DNA from: RQOF01 sp964461135
GTDB taxonomy: Bacteria; Calditrichota; Calditrichia; RBG-13-44-9
Length of the DNA: 64,000 nucleotides
NCBI GenBank assembly: GCA_964461135.1
Contig: CAYWTB010000001.1
Coordinates: forward strand, 90,748 to 154,747
Direction: 5' to 3'
The notes beneath the pieces are model-generated. The model was not told where the DNA came from. It saw only the letters and a list, made by a program, of their open reading frames with translations, and ran no database searches. Position 1 is the stretch's first letter, and every line of letters starts with the position of its first letter. Shown piece by piece: positions 63,694 to 64,000 of this stretch. Both the position numbers and the translations under genes were made by a program.

Positions 63694-64000
63694 AAATTTT
63701 CCTGTGTTCTTAAATTGAATATAGAAAATTAGATCGGAAATCGCAAGATGAAGCCATTAATTTCCGCAGCAGAATTTACCATCATTTCAGAAATATCACG
63801 TATCCTTATACCGGTTCTGCATAATTCATCACAAACAGGCAAAAAGTATTATAAAAAAAGAAACAAGAAAATATGATTATATCCTTAGCTCAGCAAAATG
63901 ATATTATAGACAAAAGATTTATATTTTTCCAGGTATCAATTATTCTGCTTAATTCACAAATAGGGGCTAACGCCCAAATATACCGGATTCTTTAATCCCC
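63694..64000. other. Intergenic region at window end
   Basis: The promoter region of the AddB-like gene. I see no gene. It contains the start of a repeat at 63944, described separately. Confidence 0.4.
63944..64000. repeat. Second copy of the MITE-like repeat (cut by the window end)
   Basis: The 17-base end TCTGCTTAATTCACAAA is identical to that of the element at 39424, and the next 40 bases match at 32 positions. The inner hairpin (GGGC-TAAC-GCCC) is retained with different bases. The right end lies outside the window. Confidence 0.6.

Noticed and set aside
63944..64000. Integron attC-like site, because of GGGGCTAACGCCC
   Set aside because: The first copy at 39424 lacks the required AAC core in the same place, no integrase or gene cassettes are near, and the element has plain 17-bp terminal inverted repeats.

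Overview
The window reads as a chromosomal segment of a Gram-negative bacterium of the Fibrobacterota-Chlorobiota-Bacteroidota (FCB) group, most like Calditrichota, KSB1 or a related candidate phylum. The grounds are a peptidase with a C-terminal type IX secretion sorting domain (linker NYPNPYN), TonB proteins and a TonB-dependent receptor with a carboxypeptidase-like plug extension, many lipoproteins, and de novo inositol-lipid genes. This placement is inference from gene content. I saw no rRNA, tRNA, CRISPR array, transposase or prophage genes.

Layout. 1-3.8 kb (minus): the 5' part of a TolC-type gene, a Yip1-family membrane protein and the CCA-adding enzyme. 4-8.7 kb: a two-component system whose kinase has an extracytoplasmic FG-GAP/ASPIC-UnbV sensor, with an NtrC-type sigma-54 activator. 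9.1-12.1 kb: a tyrosine-rich lipoprotein and a FadL-like outer-membrane protein, closed by a terminator. 12.2-14.6 kb: a LiaF-like protein with an ABC ATPase/permease pair. 14.7-17.5 kb: rsmI, a CDP-alcohol phosphatidyltransferase and myo-inositol-phosphate synthase, which points to phosphatidylinositol-type lipids. 17.7-22.3 kb: MATE transporter, glycosyltransferase, thymidylate kinase and S41 protease. 22.4-26.1 kb (minus): an isocitrate/isopropylmalate-type dehydrogenase and a copper ATPase. 26.4-31.8 kb: a class IV-like histone deacetylase with an unrecognised partner, two different branched-chain aminotransferases and an MFS transporter. 32-38.7 kb (minus): phosphoglucomutase, two TonB-domain proteins and a KinB/AlgB-like two-component pair. 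39.8-42.7 kb: a lipoprotein and a TonB-dependent receptor. 42.8-48.6 kb (minus): M28 peptidase with T9SS tag, a large unknown membrane-anchored protein, a lipoprotein and a small membrane protein. 49-53.3 kb (minus): a molybdopterin oxidoreductase fused to a cysteine desulfurase, and a PolB-like 3'-5' exonuclease. 53.6-60.4 kb: a TetR-controlled TolC/HlyD/ABC efflux operon of the YbhGFSR type. 60.5-63.7 kb (minus): an AddB-like nuclease.

The most unusual item is the single 1139-codon gene joining a complete cysteine-ligated molybdenum oxidoreductase to a complete NifS/IscS-type cysteine desulfurase. It suggests built-in sulfuration of the molybdenum site or sulfur-linked chemistry. Other points of note are two genes (an ABC ATPase and rsmI) whose best-supported start codon is ATC, a short repeat with 17-bp terminal inverted repeats and a second copy at the window edge, a TetR operator placed just downstream of a near-consensus promoter, and several strong intergenic hairpins without a U-tract.
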